NCBI GenBank assembly: GCA_008690995.1
Contig: VRMN01000002.1
Location: 1-64,000, forward strand
Length of the DNA stretch: 64,000 nt
Direction of reading: 5' to 3'
DNA from: Porphyridium purpureum
Taxonomy: Eukaryota > Rhodophyta > Bangiophyceae > Porphyridiales > Porphyridiaceae
The translations under genes were made by a program, and so were the position numbers. The notes under the pieces were generated by a model. The model searched no databases. It was not told the origin of the DNA and saw nothing but the letters and a program-made list of their open reading frames with translations. Below are positions 62,369 through 64,000 of this stretch, one piece after another; positions within the stretch are counted from its first letter, which is position 1, and each line of letters begins with the position of its first letter.

Positions 62369-63359
62369 TCGATAACGAGACGCAGCAGCACGAAAAATGC
62401 GACCGCAACGTTGACCGAGATGCAATGCAACCCTGCGGTGCAAATCACACCGCAGCGCTTTCTAAAGATGCCGCTGCTGCGTAATCGCGAAACTGTCACA
62501 AAACCCGGTTTTACGGGGTTTTGTGCCCCGGAGAGACCGCGAAGGCGTAGGGAAGAACTGCTACACGTCAGGCAGTGGGCCCGCCACCACGGATGTGAGG
62601 TCGGTCTGCAGGAGGTGATCTTCAGAATCCCTTGCTGCTTATGAGGACAACAAACCCTTTTTAGCTGAATGTTCTTCACCACGCTCATCTCTGGTCCTCT
62701 TTTTCTCCCGTCACTCGCTCGCAGGAGACGGGGTCCAATTTATATACTTCGCACGAGGTGACCGCTGTACGCCGGGCTGGCGTGGGACGAGATCCTGCAT
62801 GGGAACGATCTTGCGAGGCTCGGCATAATCCCGTGCCTGTCGACAGCCCGGAGAAGCGATGCGAGGTGCATCTCTTAGTACAGTGGCTTGAAAGAGTGAA
62901 CTTTCTGACAGAAACGGTGCTTTTTCACTATGCTCGTTCGAGCCCATATGCGAGAATGGCCATGCAATGCATCACCACTGTGACAACCTCGAGCAGGGTT
63001 CCTCTTCGAGATGCTCGCGAAGGGACGCAAGTTGATTACTGTGCAGATTTCAAAACACGCACCCGAGGGGTCGCCGCACAGGAGCAAATGGGTCGCGGCA
63101 CAGGCACAATGCACTGACCATTTGCCGCGAACGCGACTATAAAATGCGGCACGCCTGTGGCGGGGTGGAGCAAAGTAGAAGAGACACAATGAAGAAGCAC
63201 AGAAGAAGAGACAAAAGGTAAGTTGTTAAGATAAAAGAGTTTTATGCTGAAACTCATCGTTCTCAAACTTCCATCGTAATCGGAGTTAAGAACGAGACGA
63301 ACGGGCCATCGCGATCGCCTATTCGTCAGAAGCGGACAAGAATTGCAACAGTCACAGCC
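62369..63359. other. Intergenic with TATA box and a possible short first exon
   Basis: GACTATAAAATGC at about 63134-63146 (+) is a good TATA box. About 45 bases on, ATG at 63189 starts a 10-codon Lys/Arg-rich reading that runs into AAAAGGTAAGTTG, a consensus 5' splice site. No matching downstream exon was identified, so a gene here is only a suggestion. It may belong to repeat R1, copy c. Confidence 0.35.
63134..63142 (+). promoter_or_regulatory. TATA box
   Basis: CTATAAAAT in a GC-rich setting, ahead of a possible short first exon. Confidence 0.4.
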
Positions 63360-64000
63360 TGTCAAGCATTCACGCCTGGATCATAGACCCGGCGGCGGGA
63401 CTGGAAATCGAAGGCTGGCTTGACGCTGCCGTCGGGTGAGCGCCACGTGTAGGTTAATCAGGACCCTTGTCGCCGCGCGGGGAGCCTGAGCCATTCACTT
63501 TCGGAGACGGCACGACAATTGGACACACGTGCGTCGAACGGTGACGCCGGCGTGGGTCATGCTGTTCCCGGAAACATCTTGGCTCGGGAGCGGCGGCGCT
63601 GAAAAGCGTACACTACCTTTGCGTGCGCGCGTCGCCATGGAGAAGGAAGCATTCCGCGAAGTGGCGTCGGGACTCTGCTTCAGTTCGCTTAGACAAAGTT
63701 CGAGCGCTGCTTTCTAGATCTGCACGTTCTCGAGCTTGTTGTCCGGACGCCGCAGCTGGACAACTGTGACCGCTTCAACCTGTGGCTCGTCGCGAGCACG
63801 AACGTCTACAAACCTACCGAGCAACATGCCGCCTCGCGTCACGAACTCATCCGCTTGGATGCCGTCCCGGACAGAGCCAGTGCTTGCAATCAATGATTGA
63901 ACACCGAAACTCCCAGTAGACCCACTGGGCATTAGACACGCGTCATACTCCCGGCGCTTTGAGCCGTCTCCAGGAATACGCCATTACACCTATTTTGCTG
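63360..64000 (+). repeat. Dispersed repeat R1, copy c, runs out of the window
   Basis: Shares CACGCCTGGATCATAGACCC, GTGGGTCATGCTGTTCCCGG, TTGGCTCGGGAGCGGCGGCG, AGTTCGAGCGCTGC and the segment CTGGACAACTGTGACCGC with copies a and b, in the same order. The family continues past 64000. Confidence 0.55.

Noticed and set aside
1-64000. Bacterial or viral origin of the window
   Set aside because: Copia and Tc1 elements, LINEs, TATA boxes, a TKL-type kinase and signal-anchor sulfotransferase point to a eukaryotic nuclear genome; the bacterial-looking families found (HisHF fusion, COG3044) also occur in algae.

Overview
This window is nuclear DNA of an intron-poor eukaryote, most likely a unicellular alga or related protist. 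The reasons are TATA-box promoters, a TKL-type protein kinase fused to Sel1 repeats, secreted DUF285 (BspA-like) repeat proteins, a lumenal sulfotransferase, a fused plant/fungal-type histidine gene (HIS7/hisHF, now dead), and three kinds of eukaryotic transposon. The sulfated-polysaccharide flavour and the intron-poor genes would suit a red microalga, but that is inference. No rRNA, tRNA or CRISPR array is visible.

Layout. 1-15813: three copies of a GC-rich non-LTR retrotransposon (LINE) with C2H2 zinc fingers, a reverse transcriptase with a YLDD box, and an R2-like restriction-type endonuclease. Copies 1 and 2 are near-identical and head to tail. Copy 3 is a diverged relative with tandem monomers at its 5' end. 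All three are frameshifted. 15808-16053: a tyrosine-recombinase stub cut by the tail of copy 3. 16683-19076 (-): a Sel1-repeat gene. 19490-28028: decayed ORFs, two dispersed repeat families, one DUF285 secreted protein (22594-23775) and a fossil Copia-like gag preceded in the window by a putative LTR with perfect heat-shock elements. 29240-34288: a secreted propeller-like protein with low-complexity tail and its dead tandem paralogue. 34519-37850: two Tc1/mariner elements with TA target duplications, one decayed, one nearly whole. 38815-40470 (-): a HIS7 pseudogene. 41148-48394 (-): a Cys-rich membrane protein, a sulfotransferase and a large DUF285 protein with a severed third module. 49991-53339 (-): a four-helix/kinase/Sel1 protein with an eroded C-terminal tail. 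53968-59728 (-): a young, apparently whole Copia element. 60001-62368: pseudogenes of a COG3044 ABC-class ATPase and, tentatively, a SET-domain protein. 63360-64000: a third copy of dispersed repeat R1.

Nearly all apparently living host genes are on the minus strand and encode secreted, membrane or repeat proteins; housekeeping genes in the window are dead. With the transposon load this looks like a fast-evolving accessory or subtelomeric region. The most interesting item is the 1038-residue protein at 50223-53339: an N-terminal helical domain that may resemble the MLKL/HeLo four-helix bundle, a complete kinase domain, and a Sel1 solenoid.
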